Of a stretch of DNA of 64,000 nt, positions 13,584-22,245 are shown in pieces; the first letter of the stretch is position 1; every line of letters begins with the position of its first letter. Under the pieces are notes generated by a model. It was given only the letters and a program-made list of their open reading frames with translations, did no database searches and had not been told where the DNA came from. The stretch lies in assembly GCA_037190845.1 (NCBI GenBank), contig JBBCJI010000005.1, forward strand, positions 186,001-250,000, in the 5' to 3' direction. The stretch is from JBEBVQ01 sp037190845. Lineage in GTDB: Bacteria > Bacteroidota > Bacteroidia > Chitinophagales > Chitinophagaceae. The position numbers were made by a program, and so were the translations under genes.

Positions 13584-14347
13584 AGATCATCATCAAATAT
13601 GTACTTCTGGATCTTTTCAAAAATAAGATCATACTCGTTTATACTGTTATTCTTGCGGTGCTGGCCGTAAGTGTGCTGCAACTGGATGCAAACCCCTCCA
13701 AGGGATTGGTGAGTTTATTAAATATCACCCTGCTGTTCGTTCCGATCATCACCATTCTTTTTACAACCATTTACTTCTTCAATACTATTGAATTTATTGA
13801 GTTGTTGCTGGCACAACCGGTCAGCAGGAACCGTGTTTTGCTGGCAGTGTACACCGGCATATCGGTGTCGCTTTCCACGGCCTATATGGTGGGGATCGGT
13901 CTGCCATTGTTATTGCTTGTTTCCGGTATGCAGTCATTTGTCCTGGCATCCAGCGGTATTTTGCTTACGCTTGTTTTTTCTTCACTGGCGCTGCTTATTT
14001 TCGTTCTTTCGAAGGATAAGACACGCGGTATCGGGGCGGCTATTATTACAGCCTTATTTTTTTCCTTGCTTTTCGACGGGCTGCTGATTGGGCTTATTTA
14101 TGCATTCAGCGACTATCCGATTGATCATTTTGTGATCGGCGCCATCGCGCTGAATCCCATAGATCTGGCGAGGGTACTAATGCTGCTGCAATTGGATATT
14201 GCCGTCATGATGGGTTATTCCGGAGCTTTATTCAAAAAGTTCCTGGGGTCGGCAACGGGGAGTATATTTTCTGTATGCTGTATGTTGTTCTGGGTAATCG
14301 TTCCGTTGCTGCGTTCTGTCCGGATTTTCAGAAAAAAAGATCTCTGA
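13580..14347 (+). CDS. nosY: NosY, ABC transporter permease
   Basis: 255 residues starting at a GTG that overlaps the nosF stop (GTGA). Six hydrophobic helices and the ABC-2 type motif IEFIELLLAQPVSRNRVLLAVY near residue 70 identify the permease partner of NosF. Its final stop codon TGA (14345-14347) abuts the stop of the opposing gene, giving TGATCA with no spacer, so no terminator fits between the two operons. Confidence 0.95.
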   Translation: MKIIIKYVLLDLFKNKIILVYTVILAVLAVSVLQLDANPSKGLVSLLNITLLFVPIITILFTTIYFFNTIEFIELLLAQPVSRNRVLLAVYTGISVSLSTAYMVGIGLPLLLLVSGMQSFVLASSGILLTLVFSSLALLIFVLSKDKTRGIGAAIITALFFSLLFDGLLIGLIYAFSDYPIDHFVIGAIALNPIDLARVLMLLQLDIAVMMGYSGALFKKFLGSATGSIFSVCCMLFWVIVPLLRSVRIFRKKDL

Positions 14348-14674
14348 TCACCACCCCAGAGCTGCCTTTCCGGTTTCGCTGATCAGATCTGCATTCCACT
14401 GTGGCTCCCATACAAGTGTAACGCCGGTTTCATATCCGGGCAGCGCGGCTTCAACGGCCGTTCTTACATGAGCTGTTATAATGCCTCCCATCGGGCAGGC
14501 CGGGGTGGAAAGGGTCATGAAAATGTGGATACTATTTGCTTCAATGGTCATGCCGTACACCAGTCCCAGGTCTATGATGTTGATACCCAGCTCGGGATCT
14601 GTGACTGCATACAAGGCATTCAGTACCGTTGTTTTCAGATCGTAATGCTCATCCGTTATTGCAATTTTAAGCAT
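14348..14674 (-). CDS. MIP18-family metal-sulfur cluster assembly factor (DUF59)
   Basis: 108 residues, the full length of a stand-alone DUF59 domain. Characteristic parts are VTDPELGINIIDLGLVYGM and the cysteine-containing loop LSTPACPMGGII, followed by the C-terminal VTLVWEPQWNADLIS. Relatives (SufT, PaaD, MIP18) help mature Fe-S proteins. It is the last gene of the opposing operon and overlaps the preceding membrane-protein gene by 8 bp. Next to an iron-sulfur repair protein, a role in rebuilding clusters damaged by nitric oxide is a fair inference. Confidence 0.93.
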   Translation of the reverse strand: MLKIAITDEHYDLKTTVLNALYAVTDPELGINIIDLGLVYGMTIEANSIHIFMTLSTPACPMGGIITAHVRTAVEAALPGYETGVTLVWEPQWNADLISETGKAALGW

Positions 14675-15926
14675 GACGCCTCAGCTTTTTAATGATCAAA
14701 AGAACATGCAGTAAATACCAGACCGCCGCTATTGTCATAAAGCCGGCGCCGGTATATAATAAACAGGACTGCTTCCATAAGATACCCGATAAAAAAATCA
14801 GAATTCCCGGTAAATAAAATATCATCTGGCCTTTAACCCAATGTTCCCTGAATAGATCTTTTGGCATTAGTTCCGGCAACTGGTCTGGCCGGGTGATATG
14901 CATCCATACGATGAACGGGAGTGTTTTAAAAGTTTGCCCCATAATGATCGTACTGATAAATCCCCCGAAAAACGAAAATCCATAAGCGGTAGCCAGATTG
15001 GGAGCTATGTTACCGTTTGAAAGGGAAATGACAAATAGCAGTATGAATGGAATTGACAGCAGTGACAGAGCCAGGAATGTCTGTTTCATACCCTGGTCTG
15101 TCTGTCTGCGCATCGCGCTTTTATAGCATGCACGTATATACCTGATGTAAAAGAACAAACCGGGAAGCAGCGCCAGTATACTTAGGTTTTTCAGCCATTC
15201 CGAATGTAGCAGCCACCCGTTTATAAAGAAGACGATCAGACCTGTATTCAGCATATAGTAAGTAACCCGGAGCCATTTTGTTTCTTCTCTCCGGCTCAGC
15301 AAAAACATAGGGATCAACCGGGCGCTGACACCGATCACCAATTGCAGAAACCATCCGGCAATGCCTATATTGGCATGGACTTTCAGATATGTCAGATGCT
15401 CCTGTGGCAGAAACGGAAAACGCAGGTGGATCAGCAGCATAAGACCGATCATTGCTGTGATAAACAGCCATGCATGAGCGGCTACGATAAAATTGCTTAT
15501 GATATTTTCTTCTTCCTTTTTTACCGTATTATATATGTTGATGGCATGTAGTCCAACCGCGGTGAGTATAAGCCCGCCTCCCGCATATGTATGCCAGGTA
15601 AATGTAAAATTCCAGAATGCAAGCACAAGCAGGGCAATGCCTGAAATCTTTATGATCAGCACGATAACAGATAGCCGTTCACTGTATAATCTTTGCCCGG
15701 CTATGACCGGCGCCAGTTGATTGCTGGCGCCGAAGATGACCATTGTAGCCCATCCAAGTACAGCAAGATGTGTAATGGCCAGCAGCTTCGGTTGAAAAAA
15801 ATGACCTGCAAAATCCGGTGCTGAAATCAGACATAATACAGTTGTAAGCACAAAAGAAAGTGCTGCGGTGAAATAGTATGGTATGGTTACCCGCTTTGAA
15901 GGGATATGTTCTTCAGGAGGTTTCAT
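14667..15926 (-). CDS. Multi-pass membrane protein resembling heme-copper oxidase subunit I / NnrS
   Basis: 419 residues with about 12 hydrophobic helices. Two segments resemble the histidine helices of heme-copper oxidase subunit I: THLAVLGWATMVIFGASNQL (H53) and VHANIGIAGWFLQLVIGVSA near 180, both of the form H-x(n)-GW-x(n)-G ending in a LxP turn. The complete ligand set of a working oxidase or NO reductase is not apparent. NnrS is a known heme-copper membrane protein tied to NO tolerance and is the closest functional idea. It overlaps the DUF59 gene by 8 bp and the DUF2249 gene by 4 bp, so it is tightly coupled to the NO-stress operon. Exact function is unknown. Confidence 0.7.
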   Translation of the reverse strand: MKPPEEHIPSKRVTIPYYFTAALSFVLTTVLCLISAPDFAGHFFQPKLLAITHLAVLGWATMVIFGASNQLAPVIAGQRLYSERLSVIVLIIKISGIALLVLAFWNFTFTWHTYAGGGLILTAVGLHAINIYNTVKKEEENIISNFIVAAHAWLFITAMIGLMLLIHLRFPFLPQEHLTYLKVHANIGIAGWFLQLVIGVSARLIPMFLLSRREETKWLRVTYYMLNTGLIVFFINGWLLHSEWLKNLSILALLPGLFFYIRYIRACYKSAMRRQTDQGMKQTFLALSLLSIPFILLFVISLSNGNIAPNLATAYGFSFFGGFISTIIMGQTFKTLPFIVWMHITRPDQLPELMPKDLFREHWVKGQMIFYLPGILIFLSGILWKQSCLLYTGAGFMTIAAVWYLLHVLLIIKKLRRHA

Positions 15927-16756
15927 TCCGTATTTCTGTTTCTGTATATGATCAGCTCTACGTTGTGCTCATCCTGCCGGAATACAAATTCGAAATTTCT
16001 TTCCTTTAGCTCGGGTAATAAGAACAGCGGAACTTTTTTATGGTACACAAACAATGCCATGTCCTCAGGCAATGTCTCAAGTGCTTCCAGAATGGTCATC
16101 ATAGGTTTGGGCATCGGCAGCGAGCGGACATCTATTGTATGTAACCTGTTCCTGTATTCATTTTGTTTTGCGCCAAAATCGTTATTGTTCGCTCCCTGTA
16201 CAGTGGCTTTTACCGGAATGTTTTTTTGCTTTCTGAAATAAGTATGCACTTCATCTGCGCTTATTGTCGCTACGTCAGTTTCATAACCTTTACCCTCCAA
16301 TATACGTATGAGTGGTAACGGTTCAAACGAGTTGATAAGCAGCATGGTTTTTCCTTCCGGCATGTCCGACAATTGTTGCATGATCTTTCTGAAAGGATCC
16401 CTGCCTGCTTCAATATCGGATCTTACATCAAGCTGTACATCAAACGGTTTTCCTGGAGATATCTCTGTTTTCTGCTTCTGTAGCGGAGCGTTCTCCTGCT
16501 CATTTACTACAAATCCCAGTGGTTTCAGCTTTTCAAAAAATACTTCTATATCACACTTGCCGATCTTTGCAGCCTCGCGTATCGTGACACGGGATGCAAG
16601 GATCTTTCTCAACACCGGATTTTTCAGTTTTTTGAAATGCGGATTAATACCTGCAATGGCATCAATAGCATCAGGATTGGATTTGATCAGTGTTGAGATT
16701 TTCGTATTTGCATTGATGGTGATCATGATGATCATGTTTAAGTGCACAATCTGCAC
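15923..16756 (-). CDS. DUF1858/DUF2249-domain protein
   Basis: 277 residues from 16756; starts at 16735 and 16726 (MITINANTKIST) are equally plausible, since the first residues are not domain sequence. The N-terminus is a DUF1858-like domain (TKISTLIKSNPDAIDAIAGINPHFKKLKNP). After a charged linker come two DUF2249-like regions: FDVQLDVRSDIEAGRDPFRKI with INSFEPLPL, then IDVRSLPMPKPMMTILEALE with a C-terminal FVYHKKVPLFLLPELKER block. DUF2249 has the TusA-like fold, with aspartate and proline motifs. Such proteins cluster with RIC and cytochrome oxidase-like genes in denitrifiers. It overlaps the next gene by 4 bp. Function is not established. Confidence 0.8.
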   Translation of the reverse strand: MQIVHLNMIIMITINANTKISTLIKSNPDAIDAIAGINPHFKKLKNPVLRKILASRVTIREAAKIGKCDIEVFFEKLKPLGFVVNEQENAPLQKQKTEISPGKPFDVQLDVRSDIEAGRDPFRKIMQQLSDMPEGKTMLLINSFEPLPLIRILEGKGYETDVATISADEVHTYFRKQKNIPVKATVQGANNNDFGAKQNEYRNRLHTIDVRSLPMPKPMMTILEALETLPEDMALFVYHKKVPLFLLPELKERNFEFVFRQDEHNVELIIYRNRNTE

Positions 16757-16771
16757 ATTGATTGTACTATA

Positions 16772-17695
16772 TTACCGTTCCTGCTCCAGGGCAATTGCTT
16801 TGGGAAACAGGATGTTATTTTCAAGATGTATATGCTGGAAAAGATCCCCTTCAAATGCCTCCAGTTTTTGAAACAGCAGGCCCATACTATTGCATGCCTG
16901 TGGCGGTAAAGTGTAATCTGCTGTAAGCTTTCGTATATCTTTCATAATGTCGCCGGCGATGTCATGCTCTTTTTCCATTACCCGGATCGGGTTTCCGATT
17001 GCCCCGAATCTGATCTGTTCCTTATTGCCGTTATCCAGAAGCTTAATTGCCGGGAACAGGATCTGTTCTTCCTTTTTCATGTGTGTGGTCAGTTCACGGC
17101 CAAGTTCATTGATCTTATTAAATACATCGATAAGGAAGGGGTGTGATATACCATGGTGTCCGACAACTTTTTCAGATAATTCTCCGATTAGCGGTAGGTT
17201 GGTGTTTACGAATCCGTGGTGCACGTTGACTATATAGTCTGAAAGGAACGAAAGGCTGAACGAATTAAAATCAAGCTGTGTTCCTGTATTCGTTTCAGGA
17301 GCTTCCTCCAGTTCCCTTTTTACACGAATGACATCCAATCCTTTTTCCGCACACACTTCTTCGAGTGTCCTTTTTCCGCCGCAGCAAAAGTCAATTCCCA
17401 TTTTTTTAAAAACCTCTGCTTTGCGTATATCCTTTGCAGCAATCTCTCCTACTGTTTCAACATCGCTTTTGTTTTTCTTTATCTCAACCTCCCATATTTC
17501 AGGGCCATTTGTGAGATAGGTCCAGGTGAAGCAGTTGCCTCTTTCACCTAAAAGCTGGTAGTAGAGCGGTTTGGGGTCGTGATCGTTATGAATGACAACT
17601 CTGCCGCCCTCAGTAATATGATCGAATGCTTCGAAAATAGTCGGATGTTTCATTCTGGGCTCCAGGATAGTAACATCAATAAATACATTATTCAT
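16772..17695 (-). CDS. RIC/ScdA-type di-iron iron-sulfur cluster repair protein with N-terminal DUF2249
   Basis: 307 residues. Residues 1-75 are a DUF2249 domain (FDHITEGGRVVIHNDHDPKP), followed by the ScdA N-terminal domain with GIDFCCGGKRTLEEVC at about 95-110, and then a hemerythrin-like four-helix bundle with iron ligands in HHGISHPFL, HMKKEEQILFP, EHDIAGDIM and HLENNILFP. RIC proteins restore Fe-S clusters damaged by nitric oxide or peroxide. The extra DUF2249 head is not part of the usual 220-240 residue protein but occurs in Bacteroidota. It lies 2 bp after the oxidase-like gene at 17698-18960 and 15 bp before the DUF1858/DUF2249 gene. Confidence 0.93.
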   Translation of the reverse strand: MNNVFIDVTILEPRMKHPTIFEAFDHITEGGRVVIHNDHDPKPLYYQLLGERGNCFTWTYLTNGPEIWEVEIKKNKSDVETVGEIAAKDIRKAEVFKKMGIDFCCGGKRTLEEVCAEKGLDVIRVKRELEEAPETNTGTQLDFNSFSLSFLSDYIVNVHHGFVNTNLPLIGELSEKVVGHHGISHPFLIDVFNKINELGRELTTHMKKEEQILFPAIKLLDNGNKEQIRFGAIGNPIRVMEKEHDIAGDIMKDIRKLTADYTLPPQACNSMGLLFQKLEAFEGDLFQHIHLENNILFPKAIALEQER

Positions 17696-17697
17696 TG

Positions 17698-18960
17698 TTA
17701 TTGATTTTTATGATTGAGAGAATGGTTAAACGGTTTTATTCTATTGTCGTATGGTTTTAATAAGCTGTTGTATTTCCATTCGCTGATTGTGATCAGCAAA
17801 GCGCCCGAAAACAGACATGCCCCCGCTGCGAGTAACAGCCAATTGGAGAAGGAACTGCTCATCATCAGCATAAATCCGAATCCCTGCATAAATAGCGTCA
17901 CTTCATTGAGGAGAATGCCGGCGATGAACACCCATATAGCAAAGACTGTTGATTTTTTTCCGGATAATAATCCGGACTGAATAAAATCTGCCAGTAGGTA
18001 CAGCGTTATGAATCCTAAAAGCACAAGATGCAGAAAACCTATAATTACCGGCCTGTTGGTAAATATAAGCGCACCCAATGACGGGATAATAGTAAGCGCC
18101 TGGAAAACCATTTTTATCACAAATGAAGCCAGAGCGATTAGTGCAATTTTCTTTGCCAGAGGATGCAGTATGCCAAAGTATGGCCATATATGGAGCAGCA
18201 TGATGAAAAACCAGGTAACACTAAGGATCGTCAGGATACTCCCGGCTATGGCAATTATTTGCATGATCATACCCGGATAGTGCCAGAGGTATGAGATGAA
18301 CATGGAAGGAATGACTGAAGCATTCAACAGGTGGGCAAACCATATCATCGACTTATTACCTGATTTTAAAAAGTGCAGTAGCAGGGCAAATACTGCCAGT
18401 GTGAAGAAGCCGTTATATTGTAGGTGCAGATAGGTATAAATGGCATCCTTGTACAGGATGATATCGGATGATTTGGTTGCCAGCAGGTAAGCAAGTGTAA
18501 ATGGACCGGCAGACGAAAGCGTCATGTAAGCAACGGCTCCGGTTGCCAGTAATTTTACCGGTTTTGTTATCCCGGACTTGAACAGATCTTTGATAAAGAC
18601 ATAGGCAAATCCATACAGAACAAAAATGAAAAAAGTAGAAAAGAGTATAGCGTACAACCCATAGCCCTGTGCCGGAAAGCTGATCAACATACCATACGCA
18701 TTGATAAGTATGCCTGTGAACAGCCATTTATAAACCGGTTTTTTATGGTATTGTACAGGTATGATCCGGTACGTTATCAGGGCAAGCAGCGCGAGTGTTA
18801 TCCACCCGCCGAATGCAAAATGTGAGTGTGCGTGCAGCAGATTTTTAAAATTAATAAACGGAATAGAAAAACTCATTTTGCACCGGAGTATCAGTCCGAG
18901 CAATGCCACAATTGTCAGATTGATCAACGCTATATTTATCCATCTTTCTAACCGGTTCAT
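17698..18960 (-). CDS. CcoN/NorB-like membrane protein lacking full catalytic ligands
   Basis: 420 residues, about 12 helices. LLHAHSHFAFGGWITLALLA (H43, H45, H47) resembles helix II of cbb3 oxidase subunit I, where the low-spin heme ligand sits before FAFGG. YLHLQYNGFFTLAVFALL resembles helix VI (H-x4-GFF), and IIGFLHLVLLGFITLY resembles helix X but has one histidine where oxidases have H-x-H. It therefore looks like a heme-copper-family relative whose binuclear site may be incomplete. It heads the NO-stress operon (2 bp before the RIC gene). A heme sensor, NO-binding protein or divergent NO reductase are all possible; none can be proven here. Confidence 0.68.
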   Translation of the reverse strand: MNRLERWINIALINLTIVALLGLILRCKMSFSIPFINFKNLLHAHSHFAFGGWITLALLALITYRIIPVQYHKKPVYKWLFTGILINAYGMLISFPAQGYGLYAILFSTFFIFVLYGFAYVFIKDLFKSGITKPVKLLATGAVAYMTLSSAGPFTLAYLLATKSSDIILYKDAIYTYLHLQYNGFFTLAVFALLLHFLKSGNKSMIWFAHLLNASVIPSMFISYLWHYPGMIMQIIAIAGSILTILSVTWFFIMLLHIWPYFGILHPLAKKIALIALASFVIKMVFQALTIIPSLGALIFTNRPVIIGFLHLVLLGFITLYLLADFIQSGLLSGKKSTVFAIWVFIAGILLNEVTLFMQGFGFMLMMSSSFSNWLLLAAGACLFSGALLITISEWKYNSLLKPYDNRIKPFNHSLNHKNQ

Positions 18961-19049
18961 ATCACTATTTATAGAAGACTGTTTTGTTCTTTGTTGATCC
19001 GGGCGTCAGGTTTCTTTGTGTATTCTTCTTGCTGCTTATTTTCTTTTAA

Positions 19050-19097
19050 CAAATCTACGTACTATTTTCTAATAAAAGACATTTTTATCTTTTATTA
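19050..19097 (-). promoter_or_regulatory. Promoter of the NO-stress operon with 28-bp palindrome
   Basis: On the minus strand a perfect -7 box TAGATTTG (19050-19057) lies 90 bases before the first gene. Upstream, perfect 10-bp arms TAATAAAAGA (19070-19079) and TCTTTTATTA (19088-19097) with an 8-bp spacer cover the -33 region. The dyad centre is 30 bp from the -7 middle, which suits a repressor or overlapping operator better than a class II activator. Confidence 0.5.
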
Positions 19098-19177
19098 ATA
19101 CAGATGTTCGGAAATCATTCTATTTTCCATTGGCTCATTGGACATCGTGTGAATAATCCCTATTTTTACTGTTACGC

Positions 19178-20851
19178 TTGATCAGCTTAAATAACATATG
19201 GTATATACTGGCGGGATTGGGAATATTCCTGTTTGGCATGTTCCTGCTCGAGGAGTCCATACGCAACTTGTCAGGTAAGGCTTTTCGCGGGTTTATCCGT
19301 CGTCAGACTTCCAGTCGTACCAAAGCGATCGGGTTGGGACTGCTGGCTACTGTCATTCTGCAAAGCAGCAGTGCGGTATCCCTGATGGTACTCGCATTCA
19401 CAGGAGCGGGTATCATGTCTACCATCAGTGCTATTGGTGTGGTGATGGGGGCAAGCCTGGGGACCACCATATCCACCTGGCTGATTGCTACCGCTGGTTT
19501 TAAGTTCAAGATTGAGCTGTTGTCTCTTCCTTTTATCGGGATCGGTGGATTGGGACTGTTGTTTTTCGGCAATACTGCATCCCGGTGGGTAAATATCAGC
19601 AGGTTGCTGGTGGGGTTCGGGTTCCTGTTTATGGGGCTTGATTATATGAAGCAGGGTGTTGAAAGCTGGACTTCCGGTGTAGATGTCGCTTTTTTGAAAG
19701 ACCTGCCCGGTATTGTGTATTTCCTGTTTGGTATTGTGCTTACGGCATTAATACATAGCAGCACGGCTTCTATTGTGATCATTCTTTCATCCGTATACAG
19801 CGGTGTGATCAGTTTTGAGCCAGCCTGTCTGATCATTGTCGGTATTAATATTGGCGCAACTATTACCGTGCTGATCGGCAGTATCAATGGGGTAGCCTCC
19901 AAAAAGAAAGTTGCATTCAGCCATCTTTTTTTTAAGATTGTCACTGCACTTGTTGTACTGCCTTTGCTTCCACTGCTCATCAGACTGATCAATTCAGGGT
20001 TCGGTTTGTCGGGCGATCCGGTATATGCGCTGGCCTGTTTTCATACCCTGTTCAATCTGATTGGCCTGGTTGTATTTTTTCCATTGATCGGTGTATTAGC
20101 CCGCATTCTGGACAAGATGTTCCGGGAGCAGCCGGTATTTGTCTCCCGTTTTATACAGGCGGCTCCAGCCGAAGTGCCGGAAGCGGCCATTACTGCATTA
20201 CAGAATGAAGTCCGTTATCTGATACGTCTTTGCCTGGAACATAACCTCCGGCATTTCATGTTTGATCCTGCTCCCATATTGCCGGATCTGAAAGATACCG
20301 GTGGAGCATTGATACCTGTTGCAAAAGAAACATTACCGGAGCAATACGGCCGGATAAAGTTATTGCAGGAACAGATATTCAAATACGGAGCTGCCATACA
20401 GAAGCACGAGCTGAATGAGCAGGAGGCGGGAGAACTGAGTCGTGCCCTGCACGCTGTACGTTATGCGGTTGCAGCCGCCAAATCGGTGAAAGACATAAGA
20501 CACAACCTGGATGAAATAGATGACGAAACAGATAATGCCATTTATCTTACATTCAGAAAGCGATTGCTTGCATTTGCTACCGAAATATCGTCTATTCTTC
20601 AACAGGAAAGCACGGCTGGTCTGATGGAAAGGCTGTATGCTGCCGGTAATAAGCTCCGGGAGCAGGATCGTGGATTCATAGATAATATAACAGGACAACT
20701 GAATGCAGGCCGTATTACCGGATTGGAGCTTTCGGGTCTACTGTCCGTCAACAGGGGGCTTACACTGGCAGGGCGGCAGATGATCCTTGCGGTGAAAGAC
20801 CTGGTATTGTCTGAGCAGGATGTCCGTGCGTACGACACGTTGGATGCATAA
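19178..20851 (+). CDS. Na/Pi-cotransporter family protein with PhoU-like C-terminal domain
   Basis: 557 residues from a TTG start at 19178; no ATG gives the expected N-terminus. Residues 1-320 hold the duplicated NptA/YjbB-type transport domain: GMFLLEESIRNLSGKAFRG, the QSSSA motif in VILQSSSAVSLMVLAFTGAG, and its repeat in LIHSSTASIVIILSSVYSG. Residues about 340-557 are helical and charged, resembling a PhoU domain. Such proteins couple sodium to phosphate movement at the inner membrane. The following dicarboxylate carrier gene begins 13 bp after its stop codon, so the two are probably one transcript. It is divergent from the NO-stress operon across 217 bp. Confidence 0.92.
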   Translation: MISLNNIWYILAGLGIFLFGMFLLEESIRNLSGKAFRGFIRRQTSSRTKAIGLGLLATVILQSSSAVSLMVLAFTGAGIMSTISAIGVVMGASLGTTISTWLIATAGFKFKIELLSLPFIGIGGLGLLFFGNTASRWVNISRLLVGFGFLFMGLDYMKQGVESWTSGVDVAFLKDLPGIVYFLFGIVLTALIHSSTASIVIILSSVYSGVISFEPACLIIVGINIGATITVLIGSINGVASKKKVAFSHLFFKIVTALVVLPLLPLLIRLINSGFGLSGDPVYALACFHTLFNLIGLVVFFPLIGVLARILDKMFREQPVFVSRFIQAAPAEVPEAAITALQNEVRYLIRLCLEHNLRHFMFDPAPILPDLKDTGGALIPVAKETLPEQYGRIKLLQEQIFKYGAAIQKHELNEQEAGELSRALHAVRYAVAAAKSVKDIRHNLDEIDDETDNAIYLTFRKRLLAFATEISSILQQESTAGLMERLYAAGNKLREQDRGFIDNITGQLNAGRITGLELSGLLSVNRGLTLAGRQMILAVKDLVLSEQDVRAYDTLDA

Positions 20852-20864
20852 AGTGAAATATCCT

Positions 20865-22235
20865 ATGATGAATCAACCGCAGGAACAACTTGAGATACAG
20901 CCACTAAAGTCGCTTTACAAATACCTGCAAAGTCTGGTGGAGAAAAGGATGTGGCTGCAGATTATGATTGCATTGGTATTCGGCATGGCTGCCGGCGCGG
21001 CACTCGGACCAGACACCGGCTGGGTGAATCCCGGCTTTGCCATGCCGCTGATCAACTGGGTCGCCCTCCCGGGTGGTCTGTTCATCCGGTTGATACAGAT
21101 GATCATGATCCCATTGGTTGTAAGCTCTGTGATCACAGGTATTGCCGGACAGCAAAACAATGAATACCTCAAATCCACCGGCACAAAAGTGGCTATGTAC
21201 TTCCTGGCTACTTCCGTAGTAGTGGTGTCCGTAAGCCTGGTGCTGGCGATGGTCGTACAGCCGGGAAAGAACATGGCCGGGAAAATTACACTCCCGGTTG
21301 CAAAAATGACGACAGTCAACGACTCAGATGTTGCTACGTCATCTGCAAGACCTGCCATACCCGATATGCTGATAGACCTGCTGCCTGCTAATCCTCTTGC
21401 TTCTATGGTTACGGGAGAGATGCTTAGCATTGTGATGTTTTCTGTTGTAGTAGGGATTGCTCTGATCAATATACCGGTCAAGACCGCCAATCCGATCCTG
21501 AGTCTGCTGTTTTCCATTCAGGAGATATGCATGACGATTACACGGTGGGCGATGAAGATCGCGCCGGTAGCAGTATTCGGACTGATCTGTCAGATTACGG
21601 CCATGGTCGGACTGAAAACCATCGGTGGATTAGGTTGGTATGTATTTACGGTAGTGTTGGCGCTGGCTGTGTTGGTATTGTTCTATGTACTGCTGCTGGT
21701 TTTTTTTGCGCATGCCAATATCAGAAAGTTTTTTATTGATGTTAAAGAGCTGCTGTTACTGGCATTTTCTACTGCCAGTTCTGCTGCCGTGATGCCGATG
21801 AGTCTGAAAACGGCTGAAGAAAAATTGGGTGTTGATCCGCGGGTATCCCGGTTCATTGTGCCGGTAGGCACTACGGTCAATATGGATGGAACTGCCGCTT
21901 ACCAGGCTGTATCTACGGTATTTCTGGCGCAGGTATATGGTCTTGAACTGAGTATCGGAATGCTGATTCTGCTGACGTTTACGACAATAGCTGCTTCTAT
22001 TGGTACGCCTTCTGCTCCGGGCGCCGGTGTTATTGTGCTGGCTTCGGTGCTGGCCTCAGTCAATATTCCTGCTGAAGGTATCGCTATCATCATCGGTGTG
22101 GACCGGTTATTGGGTATGCTGCGGACCTCGGTAAATGTGATGGGCGATATGGTGGCGTGTATGATCTTCAACCGGTCTTACCTGAATGGTATGGAAGACC
22201 TGGTTCCGAAGATAGACAGCACAGGCGTAACTTAG
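20865..22235 (+). CDS. Dicarboxylate/amino acid:cation symporter (DAACS family)
   Basis: 456 residues from ATGATG at 20865; an earlier in-frame ATG at 20820 overlaps the previous gene by 32 bp and would add unrelated residues. Family marks are the serine-rich re-entrant loop AFSTASSAAVMPMSLKTAEE, the sodium/substrate motif NMDGTAAYQAV, and the second hairpin ASIGTPSAPGAGV. It should import glutamate, aspartate or C4-dicarboxylates with sodium or protons. It ends 10 bp from the end of a convergent response-regulator gene. Confidence 0.94.
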   Translation: MMNQPQEQLEIQPLKSLYKYLQSLVEKRMWLQIMIALVFGMAAGAALGPDTGWVNPGFAMPLINWVALPGGLFIRLIQMIMIPLVVSSVITGIAGQQNNEYLKSTGTKVAMYFLATSVVVVSVSLVLAMVVQPGKNMAGKITLPVAKMTTVNDSDVATSSARPAIPDMLIDLLPANPLASMVTGEMLSIVMFSVVVGIALINIPVKTANPILSLLFSIQEICMTITRWAMKIAPVAVFGLICQITAMVGLKTIGGLGWYVFTVVLALAVLVLFYVLLLVFFAHANIRKFFIDVKELLLLAFSTASSAAVMPMSLKTAEEKLGVDPRVSRFIVPVGTTVNMDGTAAYQAVSTVFLAQVYGLELSIGMLILLTFTTIAASIGTPSAPGAGVIVLASVLASVNIPAEGIAIIIGVDRLLGMLRTSVNVMGDMVACMIFNRSYLNGMEDLVPKIDSTGVT

Positions 22236-22245
22236 CCTGTCTTTA

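Noticed and set aside
17698..18960. Functional cbb3 oxidase or nitric oxide reductase subunit
   Set aside because: Helix X shows one histidine in place of H-x-H, and no partner cytochrome subunit is present in the operon, so a catalytic label is not justified.
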